Below, one piece after another: positions 1 to 8,949 of a DNA stretch of 64,000 nucleotides. Position 1 is the first letter of the stretch; each line of letters starts with the position of its first letter. Under the pieces are notes generated by a model. That model was not told where the DNA came from and did no database searches. It saw only the letters and a list, made by a program, of their open reading frames with translations. The translations under genes and the position numbers were made by a program. Origin of the DNA: Microbulbifer rhizosphaerae (GTDB taxonomy: Bacteria; Pseudomonadota; Gammaproteobacteria; Pseudomonadales; Cellvibrionaceae); assembly GCF_014191725.1 (NCBI RefSeq), contig NZ_JACHWZ010000001.1, positions 186,001 to 250,000 on the forward strand, written 5' to 3'.

Positions 1-513
1 GGCGGCGAGGGATTGCAGCGGGGCGTCGCCGCCCAGGTCCAGGGCTTTTTCCGCGTGGGCCAGCGCTGTGTCCAGCTCCCCCGCCAGAGCGAGTTCGGCG
101 GTGGCGGCCAGCTGCGCCTCTACCTCCTCCGGCTCCAGTTCCACCCACAGCTGCGCCGAGCGCAGCGCCGCGCGACGGGCGTTGAGGAAGCGCGCTATGT
201 GGGTGGCTCGGGCCGCCACCCCGGGGTCCTTGGTGCGCTCGGCCTGGTAGTAGTAGTTGGCCAGGGCCACGTCATACTGCTCGCGGTTGCCGGCCACCTC
301 CGCCACCAGCAGGGTGTAGAAGGTCTCGATGGGGAAGGGGCGGGCGTCGGCTTTCTCCTCTGCGGGCGCCACGGGCTGGGGCTGCGGCTCCGGGAGAGTC
401 TCTTCCCGGGCAGATTGCTGGGCGCAGGCGCCGAGCAGCGCGCAGATGGCCGCGGCGAGCAGCGACTTGTGGGAAAGCAGGCGGGAGAAGCGGGCCGGGA
501 TTGCTGGAGGCAT
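1..513 (-). CDS. TPR-repeat lipoprotein, C-terminus cut off by window edge
   Basis: The first 171 codons of a minus-strand gene run off the left edge. The start codon at 513 is followed by a short basic stretch, a hydrophobic segment and a lipobox L27-G-A-C30, so this is a predicted lipoprotein. After a Pro/Glu-rich linker the sequence becomes Ala/Glu-rich helical repeats typical of tetratricopeptide proteins, for example the stretch with NYYYQAERTKDPGVAARA. In pseudomonads a TPR lipoprotein of this kind sits divergently next to hemA and upstream of lolB and ispE; the same divergent layout is seen here. The partner or role of the protein is not evident from sequence. Confidence is good for the family, low for any specific function. 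Confidence 0.8.
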   Translation of the reverse strand, partial: MPPAIPARFSRLLSHKSLLAAAICALLGACAQQSAREETLPEPQPQPVAPAEEKADARPFPIETFYTLLVAEVAGNREQYDVALANYYYQAERTKDPGVAARATHIARFLNARRAALRSAQLWVELEPEEVEAQLAATAELALAGELDTALAHAEKALDLGGDAPLQSLAA

Positions 514-572
514 AAGGGCGTATCCGTACGTTACGGGGACATCAGATGGCGTCTTTTGAGCGGTTATCGCCG

Positions 573-578
573 TATAAT
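573..578 (+). promoter_or_regulatory. Candidate -10 box upstream of hemA
   Basis: A perfect TATAAT lies in the 235-bp divergent gap between the TPR lipoprotein gene and hemA. No good -35 hexamer is seen at 16-18 bp: a TTGAGC sits only 11 bp upstream. If used, it would give a hemA leader of about 165 nt. Weak call. Confidence 0.3.
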
Positions 579-748
579 TCTAGTCGTGATTGGACCCCCG
601 GACCGTGCTCAGGGTTCGCAAAAGCAAAGTCTGCGTCTATTTTAACCCTCAATTTAACGGCCGGCTCGCTTGCAAGCGGCGCGGCCGCCCGGGAAAATGC
701 GCTCCCGCAGTCCGCTGCCACCACCAGATTTAACGCCGACAGGAGCCT

Positions 749-2029
749 ATGCCAATCCTCGCCCTGGGTATCAACCACGATAGCGCCCCGATCGAGGTGC
801 GCGAGCGGGTGGCTTTTGCCCCGGAGGTGATGCCTGGCGCCCTGGCGGATGCGCGCAAAGCCCTGGGCTGTGCGGAACTGGCGATACTCTCCACCTGCAA
901 CCGCACCGAGATTTACGGCGAGGTGTCGGAAGAGCGGCTGCTGGAGTGGCTGGCGGATTACCACCAGGTACCCCGGGAGCAACTGGCCGCCAGCCACTAC
1001 AGCTACCGCGGCGAGGATGCGGTGCGCCATATGATGCAGGTGGCCTGTGGCCTCGATTCCCTGGTGCTGGGCGAGCCGCAAATCCTGGGCCAGATCAAGT
1101 CCGCCTACGCGGTTGCGCGCGAGAGCGGCAGTGTCGGCAGCCTGCTGCACAGTGTCTTCCAGCAGGTATTCGCGGTGGCCAAGAAGGTGCGCACCGAGAC
1201 CGCCATCGGCGAGAACCCGGTGTCCGTGGCCTACGCCGCGGTATCCCTGGCGTCGCGCATCTTCACCGACCTGGGACAGCAGACGGCGCTGCTGATCGGC
1301 GCCGGCGAGACCATCGAACTGGTGGCGCGGCACCTGCTGGACCAGGGGGTTGCGCAGCTGATCGTCGCCAACCGCACCCTGAACCGCGCGGAACAGTTGG
1401 CGGATAATTTCGGCGCAGAGGCCATATTGCTGGCGGATATCCCCGAGCACCTGTCGCGGGCGGATATCGTGATCAGCTCCACCGCCAGCCAACTGCCGAT
1501 CCTCGGCAAGGGCGCGGTGGAATCGGCCCTCAGGCAGCGCCGCCACCGGCCCGTGTTTATGGTGGATATCGCCGTGCCCCGGGATATCGAACCGCAAGTG
1601 GGCCAGTTGGACGACGTCTACCTCTATACCGTCGACGACCTGCGCGGGGTGATCGACGAGGGCAAGCGCTCGCGGGAAAAGGCCGCCGAGGCCGCCCACA
1701 CCATTGTCGACGCCGCAGCCAGTGCGTTTATGCGCGAACACCGCGCCCTGGGTGCGGTGGACACCATCCGCAGTTACCGCATGCGCGCGCAGCAGATCGG
1801 CGACACGGAGCTGGAAAAAGTGTTGCTGCAGCTGGACAAGGGCGAGGACCCGCGGCGGCTGCTGGAGCAGCTGGCCCGCTCCCTCACCAACAAACTGATA
1901 CACGCCCCCACGGTCAACCTCAGGCGCGCCACCGCCGAAGGGGACCTGCAGCGGCTGCGCCTGGCGCGGGAAATCGTCGGCCTGGACCCCTTCGCGGAAA
2001 CAGAAGCAGAGAGTAAAAAAGACGAATGA
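749..2029 (+). CDS. hemA: Glutamyl-tRNA reductase
   Basis: Reduces glutamate bound to tRNA-Glu with NADPH to glutamate-1-semialdehyde, the first committed step of tetrapyrrole synthesis by the C5 pathway. The 426-residue protein has the usual family length. The catalytic cysteine is C50 in [10 protein letters not shown], and the conserved [15 protein letters not shown] segment spans residues 101-115. The NADPH-binding loop GAGE is at 184-187, followed by a C-terminal dimerisation helix region. An AGGAG at 741-745 precedes the ATG. The stop codon overlaps the prfA start (ATGA), so the two are translationally coupled, as in many gammaproteobacteria. Heme feedback is known to act on GluTR stability through its N-terminus; that is family knowledge and is not shown here. 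Confidence 0.97.
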   Translation: MPILALGINHDSAPIEVRERVAFAPEVMPGALADARKALGCAELAILSTCNRTEIYGEVSEERLLEWLADYHQVPREQLAASHYSYRGEDAVRHMMQVACGLDSLVLGEPQILGQIKSAYAVARESGSVGSLLHSVFQQVFAVAKKVRTETAIGENPVSVAYAAVSLASRIFTDLGQQTALLIGAGETIELVARHLLDQGVAQLIVANRTLNRAEQLADNFGAEAILLADIPEHLSRADIVISSTASQLPILGKGAVESALRQRRHRPVFMVDIAVPRDIEPQVGQLDDVYLYTVDDLRGVIDEGKRSREKAAEAAHTIVDAAASAFMREHRALGAVDTIRSYRMRAQQIGDTELEKVLLQLDKGEDPRRLLEQLARSLTNKLIHAPTVNLRRATAEGDLQRLRLAREIVGLDPFAETEAESKKDE

Positions 2030-3108
2030 AAGATTCGGTACTGAACAAGCTGGAAAACCTGGTGGAGCGCCACGAGGAGGTGTCCGCGCTGCTCGGGGAT
2101 GCGGACATCATCGGCGACCAGGGCAAGTTCCGCGATCTGTCCCGCGAGTACTCCGAGCTGGAGGAGGTGGTGAAATGCTACGGCCGTTACAAGCGCCTGC
2201 AGGACGACATGGCCGCGGCGCGGGAGATGCTGGGTGAGAGCGATGCAGAGATGCGCGAGATGGCCCAGGAGGAGCTGCGCGAAGCGGAGACGCAACTGGA
2301 GCCGCTGGAGCGCGAACTGCAGACGCTGCTGCTGCCGAAAGACCCCAACGATCGCAAGAACGTCTTCCTGGAAGTCCGCGCCGGCACCGGTGGCGACGAG
2401 GCGGCGATTTTTTCCGGCGACCTGTTCCGCATGTATTCCCGCTACGCGGAAAAACAGGGTTGGCGCATCGAGATCATCAGCGAAAACCCCGGCGAACACG
2501 GCGGCTATAAGGAAATTATCACCCGCGTGGCCGGCGAGGAGGTCTACGCAAAACTGAAATTCGAATCCGGCGCCCACCGGGTGCAGCGGGTGCCGGAAAC
2601 CGAATCCCAGGGCCGCATCCACACCTCCGCCTGCACGGTGGCGGTGATGCCGGAACCGGACGAGCGCGACGCGATTGAGATCAACAAGGCGGACCTGCGC
2701 GTGGACACTTACCGCGCCTCCGGTGCGGGCGGCCAGCACGTGAACAAAACCGACTCCGCGGTGCGCCTCACCCATCTGCCCACCGGCATCGTGGTGGAGT
2801 GCCAGGACGAGCGCTCCCAGCACAAGAACCGCGCCAAGGCCATGGCGCTGCTGCAGGCCAGGCTGCAGAGCGAGCAGGAGTCCGCCGCCGCGCAGGAGAT
2901 TTCCGACGCGCGCCGCAACCTGGTGGGCAGCGGCGACCGCTCCGAGCGCATCCGCACCTACAATTTCCCCCAGGGCCGGGTCACCGATCACCGCATCGGC
3001 CTCACCCTGTACAAGCTGGACGAAATCATGCAGGGCGCGCTGGACGAAGTGATCGAGCCACTGCGCACCGAGCACCAGGCGGATCAGCTGGCCGCCCTCG
3101 GGCAGTGA
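2026..3108 (+). CDS. prfA: Peptide chain release factor 1
   Basis: Recognises UAA and UAG stop codons and triggers peptidyl-tRNA hydrolysis on the ribosome. The 360-residue length matches RF1. The catalytic GGQ tripeptide is at 235-237 in [14 protein letters not shown]; its glutamine is the PrmC methylation target. The stop-codon recognition motif of the PxT class is P190-E191-T192, where E. coli has P-A-T. The start overlaps the hemA stop by 4 bp. The next gene, prmC, encodes the enzyme that modifies this protein, so hemA-prfA-prmC forms the common functional block, here interrupted by a palindromic repeat between prfA and prmC. Confidence 0.97.
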   Translation: MKDSVLNKLENLVERHEEVSALLGDADIIGDQGKFRDLSREYSELEEVVKCYGRYKRLQDDMAAAREMLGESDAEMREMAQEELREAETQLEPLERELQTLLLPKDPNDRKNVFLEVRAGTGGDEAAIFSGDLFRMYSRYAEKQGWRIEIISENPGEHGGYKEIITRVAGEEVYAKLKFESGAHRVQRVPETESQGRIHTSACTVAVMPEPDERDAIEINKADLRVDTYRASGAGGQHVNKTDSAVRLTHLPTGIVVECQDERSQHKNRAKAMALLQARLQSEQESAAAQEISDARRNLVGSGDRSERIRTYNFPQGRVTDHRIGLTLYKLDEIMQGALDEVIEPLRTEHQADQLAALGQ

Positions 3109-3130
3109 TGGATGCCCCTATGGATTGCTC

Positions 3131-3223
3131 TTGTAGGAGCGGCCGTTGGCCGCGATCGGAGGTGGCCCTGGCCACAGTCAGTTCGCGGCCAACGGCGGAT
3201 GGCCGCCCCGCCGCTCCTACAAA
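3131..3223. repeat. REP-type palindrome, family A (GTAGGAGCGG...CCGCTCCTAC)
   Basis: An inverted repeat fills most of the prfA-prmC gap. It starts TTGTAGGAGCGGCCGTTGGC and ends with the complementary CCGCTCCTACAA; the inner arms share GGCCGCGATCG and CGCGGCCAAC. The same outer sequence recurs at least seven more times in this window. It resembles the REP sequences of pseudomonads. Confidence 0.85.
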
Positions 3224-3238
3224 GTAGTGTTCTACCCT

Positions 3239-4066
3239 ATGACTACCGTCAAACAAAATCTCGCCCGTAGCGCCGGACTCGCCGACAGCGACACCGCCCG
3301 CCTCGATACCGAAATTCTGCTCGGCCATATCCTCGGCCGTCCGCGGACCTGGCTCTACACTTGGCCGGAATACGAGTTGAGTGAAGCCGAGCAGGTAGAG
3401 TTCGATGCGCTGTTTGAGCGTCGCAATAACGGCGAACCGGTGGCCCACCTCACCGGTACGCGGGAATTCTGGTCGCTGCCGCTCAAGGTCGATCCCTCCA
3501 CCCTGATCCCCCGCCCGGAAACCGAACTGCTAGTAGAGACCGCGCTGGAACTCTGTCCGCAGGAAACCCTGCGCGCGCTGGACCTGGGTACGGGCACGGG
3601 TGCCATCGCCCTGGCGCTGGCTTCGGAAAAACCCGGCTGGCGGATAGTCGCTGCGGAAAAATCCGCGGAGGCAGTGGCGCTGGCGGAGGAAAACCGCCGC
3701 GCTCTTAAACTGGACAAGGTGCAGATTCTGCGGAGCGACTGGTTTGCGCAGATACCGCCGCAGCAATTCGACCTGATCCTCAGCAACCCGCCCTATATCG
3801 ACGCCGCCGATCCGCACCTGGAGGAGGGCGATGTGCGCTTCGAGCCCCGCTTGGCGCTGGTGGCCGCGCGCGAGGGTCTGGCGGATATCGAATGGATTGC
3901 GCAGAAAAGTATTGAATACCTGCGGCCCGCCGGCTGGCTGATCGTCGAGCACGGCTGGCAGCAGGCGGAGGCGGTGCGCGAAATATTTGCCGCTGCCGGT
4001 TTAAATAGTATCGAGAGCCGCAAAGACTACTCCGGCTGGGAACGGCTGACGATTGGCCGGAAATAA
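3239..4066 (+). CDS. prmC: Peptide chain release factor N5-glutamine methyltransferase
   Basis: Methylates the GGQ glutamine of RF1 and RF2 using S-adenosylmethionine, which raises termination efficiency. With the ATG at 3239 the protein is 275 residues, the normal length. It has the N-terminal helical substrate domain, a Rossmann SAM-binding loop DLGTGTGAIALAL and the catalytic N183-P-P-Y186 motif, at the same position as in E. coli PrmC. A longer reading frame upstream was not used because it runs through the family A palindrome. The gene follows prfA, its substrate, after 130 bp occupied by that repeat. Confidence 0.95.
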   Translation: MTTVKQNLARSAGLADSDTARLDTEILLGHILGRPRTWLYTWPEYELSEAEQVEFDALFERRNNGEPVAHLTGTREFWSLPLKVDPSTLIPRPETELLVETALELCPQETLRALDLGTGTGAIALALASEKPGWRIVAAEKSAEAVALAEENRRALKLDKVQILRSDWFAQIPPQQFDLILSNPPYIDAADPHLEEGDVRFEPRLALVAAREGLADIEWIAQKSIEYLRPAGWLIVEHGWQQAEAVREIFAAAGLNSIESRKDYSGWERLTIGRK

Positions 4067-4070
4067 TACC

Positions 4071-4194
4071 TGTGGGAGCGGGCCATGCTCGCGATCAGGC
4101 TCAGATCGCGGGCATGGGCAGATTTTTGCTCCTGCAAAATCTGCATTTCCGCTGGGCGGCATTCCGCCATCCTTGGCGGTCCCCGCTCCTACAA
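4071..4194. repeat. REP-type palindrome, family A, long composite copy
   Basis: The copy begins TGTGGGAGCGGGCCATGCTC and ends CCCCGCTCCTACA. Inside lies a second palindrome, GGCAGATTTTTGCTCC with GCAAAATCTGC, that is also present at 8845-8870 and in part at 57870. It fills the gap between prmC and the cation exporter gene. Confidence 0.75.
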
Positions 4195-4220
4195 GAGATC
4201 GAGTTAGTAGAGAGGAATCC

Positions 4221-5099
4221 GTGCACGACCACGTCCACCACCGCCGCGGCAGCGGCCACCTGCGCCCGCTGGTCTGGGGCCTTGTAATCACCTTCGCCTT
4301 CGCCATGGTTGAGGCGGTGGGCGGCTGGCTGTCCGGTTCCCTGGCGCTGCTCGGCGACGCGGGACATATGGCCACCGATTCCCTGGCACTGGCGCTGGGC
4401 GCGGTGGCCGCGCTGCTGGCGCAGAGGCCGGCAGATCGGGAGCTGTCTTTCGGCTGGGGTCGCGCGGAGGTGCTGGCGGCGATCGTCAATGCGGTGTTTA
4501 TGCTATTGATTATCGCCGGTATCACCTATGCGGCGATAAACCGCCTGCGCGATCCGCAGCCGGTGCAGGGCGGCACAGTGATGGTGATTGCTGCCATCGG
4601 CCTGCTGGTGAATGTGCTGGTGGCCTGGACACTGCATCGCGGTGAGCAGACGCTGAATATCCGCGGCGCGCTACTGCATGTGATGGGCGATCTGCTGGGC
4701 TCGGTGGCCGCGCTGGCCGCCGGTGCGGTGATCTATTTTACCGGGTGGACGCCGATAGATCCGCTACTGTCACTGCTGATCTGCATTCTGATTCTGATTT
4801 CCAGCCTGCGCCTGCTGCGCGACGCGGTGGATGTGCTGATGGAGCGGGTGCCGCGGGAGCTGAGCTTGCCGGTGGTGGGCGAGACCATGGCGGCGGTGGA
4901 GGGTGTGCGCTCGGTGCACGACCTGCATATCTGGCGCCTGGACTCCAGCACCATTTCGCTCTCCGCGCATATCGTGGTGGACGACCTGCAGGCCTGGCCG
5001 GGGGTGCTGGAGCGGCTGCGGGAGGCTCTGATCAAACGCTTCGCCATTGAACATATCACCCTGCAGCCGGAACCCATTCAACTGGTGGTGATCGGTTAG
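4221..5099 (+). CDS. Cation diffusion facilitator (zinc-type efflux protein)
   Basis: Exports divalent metal, most likely zinc, from the cytoplasm by proton antiport. With the GTG start at 4221 (AGAGG just upstream) the protein is 292 residues, typical for CzcD/ZitB-type members. The N-terminus is His-rich (HDHVHH). Six membrane segments carry the two paired metal-site motifs, H49-M-A-T-D53 and HVMGD, the H-x3-D pair characteristic of zinc-selective members. A C-terminal cytoplasmic domain follows (HDLHIWRLDSSTISLSAHI). The longer frame upstream lies in repeat DNA and is not used. Its stop codon overlaps the stop of the convergent deacylase gene. Confidence 0.9.
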   Translation: MHDHVHHRRGSGHLRPLVWGLVITFAFAMVEAVGGWLSGSLALLGDAGHMATDSLALALGAVAALLAQRPADRELSFGWGRAEVLAAIVNAVFMLLIIAGITYAAINRLRDPQPVQGGTVMVIAAIGLLVNVLVAWTLHRGEQTLNIRGALLHVMGDLLGSVAALAAGAVIYFTGWTPIDPLLSLLICILILISSLRLLRDAVDVLMERVPRELSLPVVGETMAAVEGVRSVHDLHIWRLDSSTISLSAHIVVDDLQAWPGVLERLREALIKRFAIEHITLQPEPIQLVVIG

Positions 5100-6604
5100 T
5101 CCTCGTCGCTCTCCACAGTCTCCGGTTCCTGCGATCTCTCCACCGGCTCCCCGGCGGGTTTTTCCGAGGCCGGCTCGTCGGTGGTCGCAGCACCTTCAGC
5201 CGTATCTTCTGTTGCACCTTCGGTTTTTTCTTCCTTTGCTGGCGGGCTCTCCGCGGTCACCTCCTCCGGTGGGCTGATCTGCTCCTGGGGCGCCTGGATG
5301 CCGATATGGTAGGCGGCGAAGCCCGGCTGCACCACCTGGTTCATGGCCATGCCCAGCACCCGGCCGTTGTACTCGGAGCGGATTTCCTTGCGCACGTTGG
5401 TGATCGGGTTGGTGACGGTACCGAGCAGGTCTCCCTTGCGCACGGACTCGCCGAGTTTCACTTCGCTGAAGATGATCCCGCCGGTGGTGGCGCGCTGCCA
5501 GGTGGAATTGTAATAGACCGGCTCCGGGTCGCCCCAGAGGCGGAACTTGCTCACCATGGCCAACTGGTTCAGCAGGGTGCGGATGCCCTTGACGCTGTGG
5601 CTCACCGACACCTCGTCGAGCACCATGGGCGCGCCCGCTTCCAGGGTCACTGTGGGAATGCCGGCGTTCACCGCCGCGCGGCGCAGGGTGCCCTTGGCGC
5701 CGTCACTGTGCAGCACCACGGTGGAGCCGAAGCCCTTGGTCATCTTTACCACCTTGGGGTTGGTGAGGTCGCCGCGCAACTGCGGCAGGTTGGTGCGATA
5801 GAAGGAACCGGTGTGCAGGTCCACCACCGCGTTGCAATGGACGATCACCTCGTGGAAAAACGAATGGGCGATACGGGAAGCGGAGGAACCGTTGGGGTCC
5901 CCGGGAAAGTGGCGATTGAGGTCGCGGCGGTCGGTGAGATAGCGGGAGCCGCGGTGAAAGCCCTGCAGGTTGACGATGGGCACGCCGATCACCGCGCCGC
6001 TCAGGTTGGCCGGGTCCAGGTTGTACATCACCCGGCGCACCGTCTCGATGCCATTGAGTTCGTCGCCGTGGATCGCCGCGGTAAGGCACAGGGACGGCCC
6101 CGGCTTGGCGCCGTTGACCACCAGTACCGGGGTGGCACTGTAGACGCCCTCGAAGTGCTGGCTGGGCGACCAGGCCAGGCGGGTCGAGGTGGCCGGCGGT
6201 ACTTCGGAGCCGAGCAGGCGCAGGGGTTTGGCGACTTCCTCTGCGACCGGCTGTTCTTCCGGGACGGCGGTATCTCCGGCTGCCGCTTTATCTTCGCCGC
6301 TCTTCTCCCGCGCGGGGCTTTGCGCTTCGTCGCTGCCGGCAGCGGTTTCGGGGGCTTGCGTTTCGGGCTGCTCTGATTCCGGCAGCTCCGGTTCCGGCTG
6401 TTTTGACTCCGGCTGTTTTGTTTCCGGTTGCGGGGCTGGAATAACGACCTCTTCGTCGATGGGCCTGTCCAACTCGATATTTTCCGCCTGGGGCACGCGG
6501 CCTTCCGGGTCGTCCTCCTGCTCGGTCAGTGCGAATGTGGAGACGGACATCAATAGCAGGACTGAACACAGCAGAGGCCGACGCAAAGGCGGGCGCTGAA
6601 ACAT
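5096..6604 (-). CDS. Secreted succinylglutamate desuccinylase/aspartoacylase-family deacylase
   Basis: A zinc carboxypeptidase-fold (M14-like) deacylase of 502 residues; the substrate is unknown. It has an N-terminal signal peptide ending near STFA, then a long acidic, Pro/Glu/Gln-rich linker with imperfect repeats of the type KQPEPELPESEQPE. The catalytic domain contains H179-G-D-E182 and H264 in DLHTG, the expected zinc ligands. An acidic low-complexity tail of about 70 residues closes the protein. The same reading frame stays open upstream to 7771, but that part is antisense to the MATE gene and is not coding; the signal peptide fixes the start at 6604. The disordered flanks are longer than usual for the family. 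Confidence 0.85.
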   Translation of the reverse strand: MFQRPPLRRPLLCSVLLLMSVSTFALTEQEDDPEGRVPQAENIELDRPIDEEVVIPAPQPETKQPESKQPEPELPESEQPETQAPETAAGSDEAQSPAREKSGEDKAAAGDTAVPEEQPVAEEVAKPLRLLGSEVPPATSTRLAWSPSQHFEGVYSATPVLVVNGAKPGPSLCLTAAIHGDELNGIETVRRVMYNLDPANLSGAVIGVPIVNLQGFHRGSRYLTDRRDLNRHFPGDPNGSSASRIAHSFFHEVIVHCNAVVDLHTGSFYRTNLPQLRGDLTNPKVVKMTKGFGSTVVLHSDGAKGTLRRAAVNAGIPTVTLEAGAPMVLDEVSVSHSVKGIRTLLNQLAMVSKFRLWGDPEPVYYNSTWQRATTGGIIFSEVKLGESVRKGDLLGTVTNPITNVRKEIRSEYNGRVLGMAMNQVVQPGFAAYHIGIQAPQEQISPPEEVTAESPPAKEEKTEGATEDTAEGAATTDEPASEKPAGEPVERSQEPETVESDED

Positions 6605-6705
6605 GCAATAACTCCGTTTGGATTCATAGGCGACTTGGACGGGCAGTATAGCGAAAGCGTTCCCGACGAATTGCGCGGCGGTCGGCGAAAACGCGTATAA
6701 GGTTG

Positions 6706-8061
6706 TCAGCGATTCCCAAGTACCGCCCGGTGGCTTGTACGCCGGAGGCGCAGGCCGAGCAGAACGGAAGCCACCCCGAGGCCGATACAGAGACCGGTCC
6801 AGTAGCCGTACACGCCCCAGAGATTCTCCCCCAGCCAATAGGCGCTGCTGAGTCCCACCAGCCAGTAGGAGAACATCTGCAGGACCATGGGCACGCGGGT
6901 GTCCCGGTAGCCGCGCAGTGCGCCCCAGGACATGGCCTGGGCCACGTCCACCAGTTGGAAGGCGGCGCACAGCAACAGCAGGTTGGTGGCCACGGCGATG
7001 ATATCCGTGTTGGCGGTGTAGGCGAGCACGAAGGGGTACCGCAGGGCGATCAGCAGCACGCCGGTGGCGAGGGCATACAGCAGCCCGCTGCCGACCCCGA
7101 CCGCACTGGTAAAGCGCGCGCGTTTGGGGCGGTTCTGGCCCAGCAACTGCGCGGTGCGGATACTCAGCGCCTGGGCCAGCGCCAGGGCCACCAGGTAGAA
7201 GATGGAGCCGATACTCAGGCCTATCTGGTGGGCCGCCACTATGGTGGCGCCGTAGGGGGCCAGCAGTATCGTCAGGCTGGCGAAGAAGGTCACTTCGCTG
7301 GCGGCGCCGATGCAAACGGGCAGGCCCACAGCCAGCAGGTGTCGCTGGGTGGGCCAGTGGGGCCTGGGGGGCCGCAAGCTGAGTTTCAGGGAGCGATAGG
7401 CCGGATCGCTGCCGGCGTGCCAGAAGAGCGCGGCGGCGATAGACCAGCTCACCAGGCTGGTGGCCCAGCCGCAACCGGCGCCGCCCATGGCCGGAACCGG
7501 CCCCGCGCCGAACACCATCAGGATATCCAGCGGAATATTCAGTACCGCGGCTGCGAGATAGATGCGCATCACCGGCCGCACCCGCCCCATTCCTTCGCAA
7601 TAACCGCGCAAGGCCGTGCCCATGGCGAAGGGCAGGGTACCGGTGGCCAGTGCCAGCAGGTACTGCTGCATCACCCGGCGCACCGGTTCCTCGGTATCGA
7701 TCCACTGGCTCCACCAGGGCACCGTGAGCAATGCACCCACCACCACCAAGCCACCGATCAGGGCAATCCACTGCGCCTGTTGCAATTGCCGGGCGCAGCC
7801 GGGTTCGTCCCGCGCGCCGCGCAGGTGCGCCACCACCGGCGAGACCGCGGCCAGCAGGCCGATCAGGGTCACTGCGCAGACCGCCCAGATACTGGAACCC
7901 AGGGCGAGGCCGGCGAGATCCACTTCGCTGGCGCGGCCGGCGACGATGGTGTCGGTCACACCCATGCTGACCACCGCCAGGTTGCTCACCACCAGCGGAC
8001 CACCGAGGGTGGTCAGGTGCGAGAGTTCGGTGGCGGCGGCGCGGCGGTAGAGTTTGGGCAT
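6706..8061 (-). CDS. MATE-family multidrug/Na+ antiporter
   Basis: A 451-residue membrane protein with about 12 hydrophobic segments arranged as two homologous halves. The N-terminal half has LGGPLVVSNLAVVSMGVTDTIVAGR, abbreviated here, which is typical of NorM-like MATE exporters. These proteins expel cationic drugs and dyes in exchange for Na+ or H+. The ATG at 8061 gives the standard N-terminus; an in-frame TTG further upstream would add a hydrophobic extension not usual for the family. It is divergent from the DoxX gene, with a 67-bp gap. The drug range cannot be deduced from sequence. Confidence 0.88.
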   Translation of the reverse strand: MPKLYRRAAATELSHLTTLGGPLVVSNLAVVSMGVTDTIVAGRASEVDLAGLALGSSIWAVCAVTLIGLLAAVSPVVAHLRGARDEPGCARQLQQAQWIALIGGLVVVGALLTVPWWSQWIDTEEPVRRVMQQYLLALATGTLPFAMGTALRGYCEGMGRVRPVMRIYLAAAVLNIPLDILMVFGAGPVPAMGGAGCGWATSLVSWSIAAALFWHAGSDPAYRSLKLSLRPPRPHWPTQRHLLAVGLPVCIGAASEVTFFASLTILLAPYGATIVAAHQIGLSIGSIFYLVALALAQALSIRTAQLLGQNRPKRARFTSAVGVGSGLLYALATGVLLIALRYPFVLAYTANTDIIAVATNLLLLCAAFQLVDVAQAMSWGALRGYRDTRVPMVLQMFSYWLVGLSSAYWLGENLWGVYGYWTGLCIGLGVASVLLGLRLRRTSHRAVLGNR

Positions 8062-8128
8062 GGTGTGTAACAGGTGGAGCGGCGCGCCGACTAAAGGAAA
8101 AATCAACTGCAATAAAGAGGGCGGGATT

Positions 8129-8764
8129 ATGGATGGCGCACTGGGCGGGTTCAATCGGCTTTACGGGATTTTTTTGCGCGGCGTACGCTCGCTGGACTGG
8201 CTGGGCCCGCTGGCATTGCGCCTATACCTGGCTCCGATTTTTATCCTCTCGGGAATGAATAAAATCGGCAGTATCGACGATGTGGCGGCCTGGTTTGGCA
8301 ATCCCGACTGGGGACTGGGCCTGCCGGCGCCGCTGCTGATGGCCTGGCTGGCGATACTGACCGAACTGGTCGGCGGTGTGGCACTGCTGCTGGGGCTGGG
8401 GGTGCGACTGGCGGCGATACCGTTGATGATGGTGATGGCGGTGGCTGCGGTGACCGTCCACTGGCAATACGGCTGGTCCGCGCTGCCGGACCAGACCCTG
8501 GTCATGCCCTGGGAGTGGCGCCAGGACCTGATCGCCGAGGCGGCGGCGCGCAAGGGCCGGGCGATTACCCTGCTCAAGGAGCACGGCAACTACGGCTGGC
8601 TCACCGAGGCGGGCAGCTTCACGGTGCTGAAAAACGGTATAGAGTTTGCCGCTACCTACTTCGTCATGCTGCTCGCACTGCTGTTCAGCGGGGCGGGGCG
8701 CTTTGTCAGCCTGGATGACTGGATCTGCCGCCACTGTGCCAAACAGTCGCCCCCGCATAGATAG
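8129..8764 (+). CDS. DoxX-family integral membrane protein
   Basis: A 211-residue protein with four main hydrophobic segments. It carries DoxX hallmarks: LRLYLAPIFILSGMNKIG near residues 30-47 and a second conserved helix LTELVGGVALLLGLGVRLAA. A soluble insertion (about residues 120-165) separates the helices. DoxX proteins are linked to redox balance and small-molecule or thiosulfate oxidation in other bacteria; the role here is open. The ATG at 8129 is preceded by an AAAGAGGG ribosome-binding site. It stands alone; no hvfABC-type (bufferin) partners are next to it. Confidence 0.85.
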   Translation: MDGALGGFNRLYGIFLRGVRSLDWLGPLALRLYLAPIFILSGMNKIGSIDDVAAWFGNPDWGLGLPAPLLMAWLAILTELVGGVALLLGLGVRLAAIPLMMVMAVAAVTVHWQYGWSALPDQTLVMPWEWRQDLIAEAAARKGRAITLLKEHGNYGWLTEAGSFTVLKNGIEFAATYFVMLLALLFSGAGRFVSLDDWICRHCAKQSPPHR

Positions 8765-8844
8765 AGTTCGGGCTCCGGCCCATATAGATGTTATACTCGC
8801 CGATTATTTAACCCACGCCGTTCACGGCGTCCGTCCTGCGGGTG

Positions 8845-8870
8845 GCAGATTTTGCTCCTACAAAATCTGC
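8845..8870. repeat. Short palindrome GCAGATTTTG/CAAAATCTGC
   Basis: Perfect 10-bp arms around CTCCTA. The same hairpin occurs inside the composite repeat at 4115-4140, and a half copy near 57862. It lies in the 185-bp leader of the RhlB gene. Confidence 0.7.
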
Positions 8871-8902
8871 ATTCCCACCATCTGGCGGTCACCGACGGCG
8901 TT

Positions 8903-8925
8903 CAAATTCGCTCCCGGCGAATTTG
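8903..8925. repeat. Hairpin CAAATTCG/CGAATTTG before the helicase start
   Basis: Arms CAAATTCGC and GCGAATTTG around a short spacer end 24 bp before the TTG start of the helicase gene. No run of T follows, so it is not an intrinsic terminator. Confidence 0.5.
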
Positions 8926-8949
8926 TAAGCATTTGAGCGAGTATTTCAC

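Noticed and set aside
542-1903. Minus-strand frame of 453 residues over hemA
   Set aside because: Mirror frame of a GC-rich gene; hemA has all catalytic motifs.
5306-6376. Plus-strand frame of 356 residues within the deacylase region
   Set aside because: A shadow of the minus-strand gene; the His/Gly/Ala-rich sequence shows no motif.
6605-7771. Upstream extension of the deacylase frame to an 891-residue protein
   Set aside because: It overlaps the MATE gene in the same strand but another frame, has no family similarity, and the signal peptide at 6604 marks the true start.
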